DNA of 64,000 bases from Nectonema munidae (lineage: Eukaryota; Nematomorpha; Nectonematoida; Nectonematidae): assembly GCA_030549495.1 (NCBI GenBank), contig JAUIRK010000964.1, forward strand, positions 310,001-374,000, in the 5' to 3' direction. Below are positions 32,853-45,237 of this stretch, piece by piece. Position 1 is the first letter of the stretch. Each line of letters opens with the position of its first letter. Under the pieces are notes generated by a model that saw only the letters and a list, made by a program, of their open reading frames with translations, searched no databases and was not told the origin of the DNA. The position numbers and the translations under genes were made by a program.

Positions 32853-35277
32853 AGATGCGGAGGACTGTTTTTATTATAATCGCAGTTAAAATTTGAACAA
32901 GACATAATTAGAATTTTAAAATATCAAAAAAGAGCCTAAAATATTTGAAAAGAGAAGCGAAGAGATTTTAAAGTTTCACATAAAACATTTATAAAAAAGG
33001 GCTGGACTATTCGCAAAAATTTACGATGGGCACAGTTTAGCCTGAAAAAACTTTCGAACCCCATAATTTTTGCACAAAAACCCAAAACCTAAGATTTTCC
33101 GAAGAAAAGCTCGATTTTTAACGCCCAACTATAAGCGATTTCGGCGTACACAAATCTGCTGTATAAGAGCTTCTAATTCGCATATCAGATATAAAATATT
33201 GTAAATAGTCAACTTTGCTCTGTAAATAATTGGAAAAGAGGAGGTATATCTATTGAGGTATATTTTATCAGTAGCTTCATAAAATAGTATACCTTAATTA
33301 ACAGTGTGGTAGCAGAAGAGACATTGGGATATTTAACCATTTTGCTATTTTATCTTTGATCAACTTTTTTTAAGAAGCTACTAGACAAACAAACATAAGG
33401 GTCGTCTGTATGCTTTTTTGCTCCACCCAAATCATCATAGCTGCAAAGGCTATAATTCTTAAATAGCAATATTAACCATACATATTTTCAAAATGTGAGT
33501 TAATGAAATATTGTAACGAGTATTTTTCATAAGTGATGTTAGGCATATACAAATTAACTTATTTCGTTTCCAAAGCAATTATTGGTTTAACGGTGATTTA
33601 AGATTAAAAACCCTTTTCGATAAATCCAAAAACTGGCCAAACGCTCATCATTATCATCTGTGATGCTGTGTCAAAAGCAGGTATATATTATTACCATCAT
33701 CATCAACATATTATCAAATCACCATCACTAACACATCATTCTTATCATTCAGCAGCGTCAACAGTATAATTATCAATATTTTATCATCATCACATATAAG
33801 ACATTATTTCTTAAAGAACAATAAAAACTTAAAAGGAATCCAAAATGATATAAAGTGACCTTGGAATCGTAAGAGTTAAAGTCACACAATAATAGACACA
33901 GTTAGGGAGAGGAGAAAGAGGCGATCGATAAGAAGAGGAAGTGTATCGAAAAGAAAGAGACATTTTGATACTAAGGAGTACCACAAAATACAGCACAAAC
34001 AACCAATTATTTTTCTCATTTTCTCATAATCTCAAAGCACATGACTCTTTGAGCGAATTAATTATGCAAAATGTGTTGGTAGACTCGTGGCCGATAAACT
34101 CGTGAAAGAGAAGCAAAATATGCATAGTAATTTTGAGTGCAAAAATGTATTCTTTTATTTGTATTGTGATATCGATCACGAAGCCAAACTACGAAAGGGT
34201 ATTTGTTGGTAGAGAGATTTATCAGATACCACGAATCTCGTAAAATTTTGTGAAAAGTTCAAAATGCATGCAAGAGTGAGTGAGTGAGTACACACAATTT
34301 GCTCGCGCATCGTTACGCGCTTATGAAAAGAGGAGTCGCAACATCATATCAATATAAACGAGATCTGTTTGTTATGCTAATGTACGCACTAAATGAATTC
34401 GACAACACTACAAGAGGAAGAAGTGATTATTGGCTAAGGTACAAATTATATAAAATGCTGATATTCAGAAACCTCTTAGGAAAAACTCCCTCGAAAATAG
34501 TCTCCAATTTTTTATGCGCAAATAAGTTCCTAATTTAACTTCTGTACCTTCAAAATAATATGATTTATATTTAAGGCCTTTTCAACATGTTCAGACTTTC
34601 AGTGTTAGCGGTTGAAAGTTTAAACAAGCAGTGTGGCGGCGTGTCACTATTTGCTGACCCTTTCAGACCGAGTGAGAGACGGGTGTACCATAAAAGAAAA
34701 TAGTCTCTTTAGCTTATATAAAAATGAATAATAGAATAAGTAGGCAGATAATTAGTTTTCAAAAACTTCAGTCTGAAGGTGGTACAAATTAAAATTTTGT
34801 TTTTAAAAAGTTGAAGAAGCATAGCGACATTTCAGGCGCATAGATTGTAGTGCGTGCGTTACAAAGGCAATACGAATGATCAGCGATTTTATATATAACG
34901 ACATTCAAATTATTTGCACTTAGAAATGTCACTAACATGTAATATTTCACATTTTACATGAAAAGAAAATTAATTTTTACACTTGTTTTAGATGCATTTT
35001 GTAAAGGGGGTTTTTCCATGAAGATTACTTCTTAGGAGTCCTATTTCCATGGATAGGAGATGAAGTCAGTATCTCTTAAAACATAGGCGGATTTTTTAGG
35101 CATTTTAAATAATGAGAAATAAGTTCAATTTTTGTAGGGATAAGGGGAGTGGCCGTTCTTTATAGAGGCAGAGAGTAAGAGTTGGCTTTAAATGTTTAAC
35201 TATTCACTCAGATTTTTAAAGTATTTGGGATTGTAGTCAGATTTCTGTAAGAACTTGGAGTTGGAGTAGAATATTTA
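32853..35277. other. Intergenic, nothing recognised
   Basis: About 2.4 kb with degenerate CAT/ATC-rich stretches at 33640-33800 and purine-rich DNA at 33900-33970. The open frame at 34284-34538 has no recognisable domain. Confidence 0.35.
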
Positions 35278-35296
35278 GTCTCGGACTCCGCAACCC
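35278..35296. repeat. Solo end of the GAGTC-type hAT-like family
   Basis: Read on the minus strand, CAGGGTTGCGGAGTCCGAG matches the termini of the element at 26099-32844. Inside it, GGAGTTGGAGTAG-like words continue (35248-35272). No second terminus was found to the left within a few kilobases. Confidence 0.5.
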
Positions 35297-37780
35297 TGCA
35301 ATTTATTATGAGTACGTACAAATAAGAAAATGGTATAAGATATTTGTATTAAATTATAGAACCTCTTGGTTTTTATTTCGCAAAATCTGGTAACCATATA
35401 CATACATACATAGATGTAATAGATGACTTGTTTGCGCGCCGTTTTGTCATGAATTTCAATCTGACATGTCACAAAATCAATTGATGTTAAATATATGAAC
35501 TTTTAGAAAATTCAATATGCATACAATTTTTGATAAATAGTTCGCTGTTCTAATTCACTTGAAACATCCCATCTGATGGATAAATCAGCTTTCACAACAA
35601 ATTGAACAATAGAACACTATTTCGATATTATAAGATCATTTTTTGTTGAACGAAAAATCCACAAGTGCAATAAATTATCTTTTTTTATTCTTATATAACT
35701 TATTGTGAGGAGCGCAAAATCATGTGATATAAAATAACAAAATTTTAAAGAATTCTATAGATTTTCTTCAATGATTAAATCAAGCATTACTACAATTATG
35801 ACAAATTATATTAAGATATCGGCCGCATTGAATCGTAATTTAAGCTTTGCTGGCCGCACTTAACAGCTGGAAGCTAATTTTAATTACAAATAAGTTAACT
35901 ATGATTTTCTTTGTGGATGTGTTTGTATATTAACTTGAATTCTCTGAAGCCGTAGATAAGAATATTGAGAAAAAAGTAACAAATGTTATCATTAACGAAA
36001 TTATACATTATGCATATATTTTCACCCAATAAAAGTTCAATTATAAAATTTTTGGTTTTCAAAAAAAAATTCACGTGTTAAAACTTAAAATATATTTGAG
36101 GTGTAAATCATAAAAGTACATGATGGAGATAAATCAACTGAAAACAATGAATCAAATTTAACGGATTACTATTTATTTTCAAGCTAGTATTAAGTTAATC
36201 TCTGACTACTGAAAAATATGCAAATTGGACCGAATTTGCGTGCGCGGGATGTATTAAAAGTCTTCATGAGCTATTGGGCTTTCGTATAGCAGTTTATACA
36301 GTTTTGCCTTAAAGCAATACCAAGCTTGGGTGCACACTAGACCATTATATGGGGAGTATATATTTGTCCATTCACGCCCTTCCCAGTACTCACCTAACCC
36401 TAAACCACACTGTACCCGCATAGGGGAAAATTTGGCCACACTCACCCCGCCTCGTCTCGTACTGTATAAATCCACCCCACCAAAATTTTCTGCCAACAAC
36501 CCAAACTAATACCCAGACTCATAAATAGACTTATATATTTATTAAATTTTTATATAAGATTAGACAAGTTATACCATTCACGAGTATCTAGCTAGATTGC
36601 AGGGTTTGTAAAACAGACGTCTAGAAATGGAAATCAGACTTTATCCACCCCCTGAAGTAATATATGTTCAACCAGAATAAAAAATTAATAACTAAATTTA
36701 AAAGCAATTTATTACATTTATTTGGGAACAGTTGATGAGATGGATGAGTTTCTTAGTGTCTGTAATAGATGCAATATCAGGCAAGTGATTCAAGCTTTAT
36801 ACCAAATCTTTTTCTATAACCACTAATTTCATTGTTTTGTCAAATTAGATTTATGCGAAACGTAATTGCAAAAGGGAGTAACGGAACTTCAAAATGGAGT
36901 GTTTGAATTGCAAAAGCGTGTAACGAAATTGCAAAAGGGTGCGTCGGAACTCAAAATGGTATATATTATTAAAGTTTATAATGTTTTTTGCTGGCAACGA
37001 CTTCCACAATCAACTTGACATTCAAAACGTCAAAAAGACATTTCGGACATGACCCACTGCCTCAGTACAAATTTCAATTATGACAAAGATGAAAAACACT
37101 CATAAAGACGCTCTCTTTTCAACTAATTGTGTCACCTTGTAATACAGCACATCATAGGGTTTCCCTTTGAAGCCAATCTCCAGATCGATAAGAGTTTTCA
37201 GTAGAACAAAGATCAGGCGCATGTCATGCAAATTATTTAGAAAAAAAATTAATACATGATCCCTTTTTCAGTATGGAAGAAATATTTAAAAGTTCAGATT
37301 CGACAACCTCATTGAAACATTTTATTGTAGTCGCTAGCCCAACCCAAAGTAATTAAAAACATGCAAAATTTATTGACTTTCTGAGAAGAGGGGTTTGATA
37401 GAAAAGATTTATTGACTAGCTTACGATTTATACTAAAAAAAAGCATACTAAAAATGTTTTTGAAAGTAAAAAATAAATTTTAATTTGACGACTTGCCAGG
37501 AAAACTAAAATATACTTATAATGTCACCTAAATTATGTTTCAAAGAAAAACAATTTCCTACACAAAAGTTTGAAAAGTTGGAACGTGCGTTCTTGGAGGT
37601 GATTGAAAGATATTAATTTATGATTAAAAATGCTGCAATATAAAACGTATAATCTTTTGTGAAAACGTACTAACAGACCAAAAAAGATATTTAGTGTAGC
37701 AATGAGTATCGATGCCGCTATGATATATTAATATAAATATACTAGCCGGTCCCGTGGTCGTTTCTCCCTTCGCTCGAAAA
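35297..37780. other. Intergenic, nothing recognised
   Basis: AT-rich DNA with no supported gene. The stretch 36230-36500 is richer in C (for example CCTAACCCTAAACC) and may be a repeat fragment. The open frame there (36254-36499, minus strand) is probably accidental. Confidence 0.35.
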
Positions 37781-37961
37781 AGGGGTTTTCGCCGCGCTCG
37801 AAAAATAGGATTCTGGGGGGGGGGTTTTTTGGGGTGTTAATTTAAATTATTTTTTTTAACCGCCTGGTTTTTTTTGTTTGGGGTTCCCTTCAAAAAATGG
37901 TTTTGGGTGAGTGGTTTTTTGGGTGGTTAAAATGGTGTTTTGTGGGGGGTGGGTTTTTTTT

Positions 37962-38000
<39 letters not shown>

Positions 38001-38153
38001 AAAAAAAAAAAATAAAAAAAATTTTTAACCAACAAAAAGTTTTCACCCACCCCCCCCCCCCACATAAATTAATTAACCACACAAAAAAAAAAAAAAAAAA
38101 AATATATTCAAAAACTAAAATTTCCCCAAAAAAAAAAAAAAAAAAAAAAACAC

Positions 38154-38192
<39 letters not shown>

Positions 38193-38245
38193 AAAAAAAA
38201 AGAACTCCCCCACACACACACACACACAAAAACAAAACAATAAAA
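37781..38245. repeat. Homopolymer and low-complexity tract
   Basis: Long runs of T, G, then A and C, including (CA)n at about 38212-38227 and A-runs of over 30. Every open frame here consists of runs of Phe or Lys and is meaningless. The extreme, abruptly bounded composition suggests sequencing or assembly error as much as biology. Confidence 0.7.
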
Positions 38246-38740
38246 AAAAAAATTATAGCGCCAAGGACGAATTGACCTTTCATGTAACGCTTAGAATTTT
38301 TCAAAACCATTTCTAAAATATCAGGAACAATCCTGATCTGCTTCCCATACATATTATAACAAAAAAGTACGTATTAAAGTTTAAATTAATTTAAATATAA
38401 GAAATAAAGAAAATAAATCGAAAACTGCTTATTACTTGGATAAAACAAACCTAAAAAAATTAAAAAGAATAAAATAAACTTTGTCAAAAATAAATAGTAT
38501 CTTTTTTTCTTTATTCAAAAATAACATTTACTATTTAATTTTTATATAATATATAGTGCAGATATTTTTAATTATTATTGATGTATAAGAAAGTTATATT
38601 TTATGTATTGTTTGATTAATTAAATACCAGCAATAGGGTTGCCAGATTACAAGATTAGAAATTCGGGACACTCAAAAAGAAAATAATTTGGAAAACTCAT
38701 AATCAGAAAAACAAAAAAATAATAATAAAAGAGAAATATA

Positions 38741-39216
38741 TGGGGTATTTTTCAATGTGGGAGTCGCGCAAAACATTAGGGTTTGTAGACTAGTTTTTTA
38801 TATACAGTTAATGATGGAACAAATTTTTAAACTCTTCGTGTGGACTGAAAATTACACTATAAGCATACTTATATAAAAAAATACATGTGGTAATTTTAAA
38901 CTCCAAACTCGCAAGAAACATACACTTTTACAAATTCATTCATCTACAGTAGTTTTCTTTCAGTAACACAAAGATATAATTCCATCTGAATACTTTAGAA
39001 AAGTTATGTTTAAATGTTGATATGTTTTATGAAAAAAATTTTTGTTTAAGTGTTGTAAATGTATGGTCCTATTAACATAAAGCTTTTATGGTTTAAAAAC
39101 TAACCGAAAATCTTAAGGTTTGTAAAAATTTATTTAGTTAGGTTAGTTTTGTTTTACTATAATAGGGCTTTTAACCAACCATCAAAAAATGTGACTCCCA
39201 TATAAAAAATACCCCA
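38741..39216. mobile_element. TA-flanked MITE, 476 bp, inside the hAT
   Basis: The left end is TGGGGTATTTTTCAATGTGG followed by GAGTC. Read inwards from 39216, the right end is TGGGGTATTTTTTATATGGG followed by AGTC. TA lies on both sides (38739-38740 and 39217-39218), as in Tc1/mariner-type insertions. There is no coding frame. Confidence 0.75.
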
Positions 39217-39534
39217 TATATTGCTTTTTCAAAAAAACACATTTGGTGCAAATTTGAGCAAAGATGAAGCAGCCCTCTAAAATCACACACAACTCTTTCT
39301 TTTAATTTCATGATTATACGTGAAAAAAAATTTACATGAACGAAAATTTAACTAAAATCTTTATTCTTTAATTATATTTCTCTGATATAATTAAAAAGAA
39401 AATAATTTTTCTAGCACCTGCCTTTAAAATTCTTTACACTAAAAATTAAAGTTCCATGTCCATTGTAAGATAGCTTCTACAGACGCCACATCCAACTTGT
39501 TCCCCTCTTCAGTCCATTAGATATTCATCTAATG

Positions 39535-42395
39535 GATCTGATTTCCTCTTTCTAGTTTCTCCTCTAAGTATTTTGAAATTTTTTCTTTAGTAGTTGAGTG
39601 TGAGAAAGGTAAAAGTTTATGCGTTCATAACTTTTATAGACAGCCAAAAAATACATGTGAAAAGTATGATGGATTTTTTGAGGATCTTGAGAACTTTTTA
39701 TTAACATTAAATAATAATTATTCTCATATTATTGCAGGAGATTTTAATTTGAATCTATTTAAAGCAGACAAATCAAATGAAATAAGACAATTCTTGAATT
39801 TACTGAAATCATTTTCTTTTATACCCTCTATTAACTCTACTACTCGCCCGCAACATAATACTTTAATAGACAATTTTTTCATATCTTCTAATATTAGAAA
39901 TTTTAATGCAATTGTTATTGACGTCTTGATTTCAGATCATTTTCCCATTCTTTTGAGTTTTCCTTATACTACGAAGCAAAAGAGTTACAATTTGAAAAAA
40001 TTTTATCCAACAAGATTTATAAGTTTTTTTGAAGCATTAGAAAAAACAATATCCTGGCATCTCTTTGTTGATAATCCAGATATTTACTTTTATACTTTGA
40101 CTAAACTGATTGTTACGGCTCAACATATGGCCACAAAAACTTTATTGAGCAAAAGTGAGAAAAAAAGTTCTTATAGCCCTTGGATGACTCCATTTCTTTT
40201 AAAAATAATAAATAGGAAGAATAAATTATACAAAAAAATGAAAAGTAGTAATGGTTTTGTTTACTTTATTTTGAAAGCAAGGTTAAACAATCTTAATAGA
40301 TTAATAAAAGATTCAATCAATTATTTGAAAAATTCATATTATAAAAAACTTTTTGAAGAAAAGAATTCTTCAAAGGATACATGGAAGATAATAAACAATG
40401 TTATAAAACAAAAGCCTATGAATAAAATTTCTTTGAAATGTGATGATAAAATTATTACTAACGATTACAGCATAGGAGAAATTCTAAATAAAAATTTTCT
40501 GGAAAAAAGCATTGTTGATGATTCAAATGACGTTTCTTTCTTGAATTTTTTATCTTGTCATTCGACTTCTTTTAAATTCAAAAAAGTTAATGTTTATGAT
40601 ATTATTCTTGCATTTAAATCTATAAAGCTTACATCCTCAACTGACTATTTTGGAATATCATCAAATCGCCTGAAAATTATTTTTCCATATATAGTTAAGT
40701 ATCTTCTTAGTGGATATAATTCGTGTATTGAACACAGTGTTTATCCAGAAATATTCAAAGTAACCAAAGTAGTACCAATATTTAAAAAAGGAGATAAACA
40801 ACTAAGAGAAAATTATAGACCTGTTTCTATTATACCAACTCTGTCTAAGATTCTTGAAAAACTTTTGTTTTTGCAACTGAACTCTTATATATCAGAAAAA
40901 AATATAATCTTCCATAATCAATTTGGTTATAGAAAGGGATATTCTACACAAATGTTACACTCTACTCTTATAAATGACATATATAAATGTAAAAATAAAG
41001 ACATACATCCTTTAGTATTTCTCCTTGATCTATCAAGTGCTTTTGACACTATTAGTCATAATAAATTATTACTAAAACTAGATAAGTATGGAATGGACAA
41101 CTCTTCTCTTAATTTAATGCGCTCTTATTTGAATAGGAGACAACAGTGCGTTGCCATAAATGACACTTTATCAAATCTTCTTTGATTAGGGCAGGAGTTC
41201 CACAAGGCTCGATTTTATCGCCTCTCCTCTTTTCCCTTTACTTAAATGATCTCCCCAATGCTTGTACTCATTTTAAATATTATATCTATGCTGACGATAT
41301 AACAATTCTGGACCCATACCCTCTTGTATGTCCTCAAGTTTTTTTCATAAAATTACATCTTGGTTATCTCAAAACTCGCTCTTTGCTAATTTAAATAAAT
41401 CTAAAATTATGTTTTTTTCATCTAATAACTCAATTGTAAATTTACCGCAAAGCATTGAATGTGTATCGAGTTTTAATTTACTTGGACTCATACTTGATGA
41501 AAAGTTAAATTGGAAAAAACATATTGAAAGAGTTGAAGAAAAGCTATCATTCATAATAGGATTATTCAGGCAACTAAGGAACAGATTTCCAATCCACATA
41601 AAGTTATTTTTATATAAAACAATATTCATACCTCATCTTACATACAGTTTGGAAAATTGGGGCTATGTCAATTGCAATAAGATTTTATCTTTACAGAAAA
41701 CAGCATTAAGGCTTGTGTTTAATAAAAAAAAATACTCTCATACTAGCAATCTTTTTTACGAAAATAATTTGCTTAAATTGCCAGATCTTTATAAATATAA
41801 AGCATGCTTGTTTCTACAAAGAATCCTAAGTTTTTGGTTTCCTTGTTTGTTTGATACTTGGATTAAATCTAATTCCAGTGTCCATAATTACTACACTCGT
41901 AGTGCTAATAAAATGCATTTAAAAAGTAGAAAAGCAATTTGTAAGCATTCACCTGAAAGTAGATTAACTAAACTTTGGAATGAACTACTTTATAACTTTG
42001 CTAACATCACACAAACTGAAAAACTTAAAAAGCATCTTATCAATACATTTGTTTCTCGATACAATCAGGATTGTGCTATTATTGATTGTTTTTCATGCAA
42101 TCTTGATACCGCATAACTTACTTATAATATCTTTTAATACATATATTTTACTTCTACATGCATTATATATATATATATATATATAAATATATATTTCTTT
42201 TTCTTTTTTTTCCCCTTAATTCTCTACAAATTGTATATCATATTTATCTTTGCAAGAAACATTCTTTAAAACACTTTTTTTTGGAATAGTTGGAAAGATC
42301 AATCAAGCGGTGACAACCTTCTGGTCTTCCGAAGATAAATGTTGGAATGATTTATTATTTCACTTTATCAATAAAGTTCTTTCTTTCTTTCTTTC
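39535..42395 (+). mobile_element. CR1/Jockey-group LINE, 5'-truncated, TTTC-repeat tail, inside the hAT
   Basis: It begins within the endonuclease region and ends in AATAAAG followed by (TTTC)n at about 42378-42395. Both borders fall inside hAT transposase sequence: hAT coding resumes at CATGAGTG on the right and at the W-T-E codons (39516) on the left. The 3' region contains an (AT)n run at 42163-42194. 5' truncation and a microsatellite 3' end are normal products of target-primed reverse transcription. Confidence 0.8.
39593..42116 (+). pseudogene. LINE ORF2 fragment: end of endonuclease plus reverse transcriptase
   Basis: Endonuclease remnants: FYRQPKN, IIAGDFNLNLF and SDHFPILLSF. Reverse transcriptase: KVVPIFKKGDKQLRENYRPV, QFGYRKGYSTQMLHS, FLLDLSSAFDTISH, GVPQGSILSPLLFSLYLNDL and the catalytic YADDITIL (near 41290). 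The C-terminal part follows at 41328-42116 (LNWKKHIERVEEKLSFIIGL, LRLVFNKKKYSHTSNLFYEN). There are frame breaks near 41180 and near 41330. It is related to the LINE at 28919-32434 but differs in sequence and 3' tail unit, so it belongs to a sister family. Confidence 0.82.
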
Positions 42396-43179
42396 ATGAG
42401 TGAGAATACACGCTCATTAGCATTATGACCTGGAATGCTAAATAAGTATTGGCACAAAATTAACATCTCAGAATATTGTTCTTGAAATTCCATAATCTGA
42501 AGGATACAACACCAAATTTCATGGCATGGCTTAGTCTTCCATTCATCAGATTTGATCTTCATCTGTTTAACAAGGAGTTTTTTAAATGCTGACCACTGAC
42601 AAAAAAGCATGTTGAGAATTTTTATGCCTTTGTTTTTTAACATTAGACAAGACGATTGTACTTGTTCCCGTGCTGAAAGAGTATCTAATAACTTCCATGA
42701 AAAACTTTCGAAACTTTCTAAAGATGAAACCTATTTCTTAAGATAGTCATGGCAACTGACGTAGTAGCTATCCACTTCAAGCTGGAATTTCTTCTTCTCC
42801 TGAGAAGAAACCTGAGATGAATAAACTTTTCATCCATTCTTTCCTTTATAACTGCAATGAGTTCTTTTAAGCAGCCAAGAACATCAATAATGCTGTTTTC
42901 TCTCTTTTCTATCTTCATAATCCTGCTGCTAAAAACATACTGAAGGCTGTGAATAAAATATAAGTAAGCTTCGCTCAGAGGATTATTAAAAAAATCTAAA
43001 AGGATATTGGGGGCCTTTTCTTCAGAAGCAAAGAAAGATTTAAGTGCATCAAATAACTTTAGGATTCTCTCAACTGCTCTCATCAGAGAAAGCCGACGAG
43101 TTTTAGAATGTGAGAGAACTGAGGCATACTGAACTGGACATCCAACACCTTCCATTGATTCATTCATGCTTTCCTTTAA

Positions 43180-45237
43180 CCCTTATGGTACCCTTATTTT
43201 CCCAACTTTATAGGTTCCTTGGGCTGTTTTCAACCTTTTTTTTCAAAATTTTAATTCACCTGAAAAATTTATTGAAATGGCACAAAAATATAAAAACATT
43301 AAATAGAACAATTTATACAAACATATTTCAAATGATTTTTGCATGCAAAGTAGCCACAAATAGAGCATTTCAGAGATATTTTATTTTTTGTGTTTATGCA
43401 AAGATGACATCTTACTTTTTTGGGCCCATGAAAAATTTCTTCTTCAACTTCTTGGTTATTTCTTTTTTTTATTTTAAGTACCAAATTTTTGCTTGATAAA
43501 GTTCTAGGCAGTTTTGGCCTTGCCCTAATCAGTTGTTCTATAAGTTTTTTTCCTAGTGTAACCAAATATTTTCGCCTGACATCCCAACAATTTTTGTTTT
43601 TTTATGAAAATCTCTTTTGACAAAATAAAACTATTAAGTGCGGAAATATCAATTATGTTACTAAAAACCACAATGGGCCAGCGCTTTGTTTTTCTTTTGA
43701 CTGAATAATTTGATACCATTTGATCAACTACATCAACAGCAACTTTGGTTTTGTTGTAATGTATAATCACTTCTTGTTTTTTTGCTTCAGAGTCGTCGAT
43801 TCTTTTAGATTTATGAAAAGAAGATAAAAGAAAGACGTTTTTGTTTTTTAGGCATATACGAAACAAGCATGTTTTCTTCGGTGAACAAGAACACAGAAGA
43901 AAATACATGGCGCTTTTTTATATCAAGTATTGCTGGTGGTATAAACTTTTTGTTTTTACGAACTGTACGAAGCAAAGTCATTTTTCTCTCTTTTAAGAGT
44001 CTTTTAGACAGGTTGAAAGATGTAAAAAAATTGTCACACGTCACGTTGTGACCCTTTAGTCCTTTTGTCATATCCATCACAAACGCTCTCCTTGATTTTT
44101 TTCAGCTGCATTTCCAGGTTGCTTTCCCAAATATGGCTGGATGTTCCATACGTAAATACTCTCAACATCTGCTAAAATCCAAAACTTTAATCCATATTTA
44201 TCTGGTTTGCTAGGAATGTACTGTTTAAAAGGACAATTTCCCCTCAAGCCTCTGAGCTGCTCATCTACTCTTACTTGAAAACCGGGATTGAAAAGTTTTG
44301 GTAGAATAGCAACCCATTCATTCCAAATTTCTTGAATTGGAGCAAACTTGTTTTTTTCTCTTCTATTTTCCCTTGTTTTTTGTCATCAAATCGTAAAACT
44401 CTTGAAATCATTTTGAAGTTTTTCAGAGACATTGTAGCTCTAAAAATACTTCTCCCAGTATCATCATCCCATAAGCTGGCAGTGGACTTGTTTTGGGATT
44501 TGAAAACTCCAGCAAGAATCAACAGGCCTAAATAAGCTTCAAACTTTACGGTATCAAGCTCCACCCAGCTATCACCCATCACAAATTTGCCTTCAATGTT
44601 AGTCCACTTCATTATTGTATTCAAAATTTTTTGGTGGAAAAAATTGCATAAAAGCTGTGTACTCATCTTCTATCCTTGAGCAAGCATAACTTGTTGGACC
44701 TGGCTTCATTGATATGCTATTATGACACCTTTCTTTACTTGAATAATTAAAATCGTCATGATACCATTTTGTCTCCCCAGCTTTCGAAAGACAATACTCA
44801 TGAGTTTCCTCATCTTATAAATTAGAAAGCATTCCATCGGAAAAATCACTATAACATTCTTCAGTCTCACATAATGAAACATGATCTTGTACCTCAGAAA
44901 ACTCGCAAATGGAAGGGGAAGAGTCGCTGTACATGCCTTTATAAAAAATGTAACAATTTAGTACTAAAAAAAAAAAAAAACTTAAATTATGAAAAAGAAA
45001 AATTAATTACTCTAATTTTTTCTTGCTTGGACTCTTTTGAACCCAAGGATCTCAAATGAATAAAAAAATATATCCTAATAAGTTAAACATTTTATTGTGT
45101 TTTAAAAATTATTTTGTGATTTTTATATTATATATAACAAATACTAAAAACTTAAGGCTATGATAATTTTGAAATTTTTAATAAAAGATCATTTTTTTAA
45201 AAATTAGATTTAAATGAGCACTAGGATCTTATAAGGG
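43180..45237 (-). mobile_element. piggyBac-type transposon, 2058 bp, TTAA-flanked, inside the hAT
   Basis: TTAA lies on both sides (43176-43179 and 45238-45241), and the ends are CCCTTATGGTACC and, read inwards, CCCTTATAAGATCC. It separates the N-terminal from the middle piece of the host hAT transposase, so it inserted into that element. It carries a broken transposase on the minus strand. Confidence 0.88.
43299..44900 (-). pseudogene. piggyBac transposase, broken
   Basis: The pieces run downwards from about 44900. 44666-44271 has FEAYLGLLILAGVFKSQNKS and FRATMSLKNF. Then VRVDEQLRGLRGNCPFKQYI (near 44265) carries the first Asp. 44080-43811 has GHNVTCDNFFTSFNLSKRLL with the second Asp. 43908-43525 has KTKVAVDVVDQMVSNYSVKR with the third. 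43565-43299 is a Cys/His tail (CHLCINTKN, CSICGYFACKNH). At least three frame changes or stops are present. It resembles the copy at 26932-28710 more than the intact one. Confidence 0.8.

Noticed and set aside
36230-36500. C-rich segment with CCTAACCCTAAACC as telomere-like DNA
   Set aside because: There is only one and a half units, with no array.
37856-38352. Two minus-strand frames
   Set aside because: They are runs of Lys and Phe from homopolymers.
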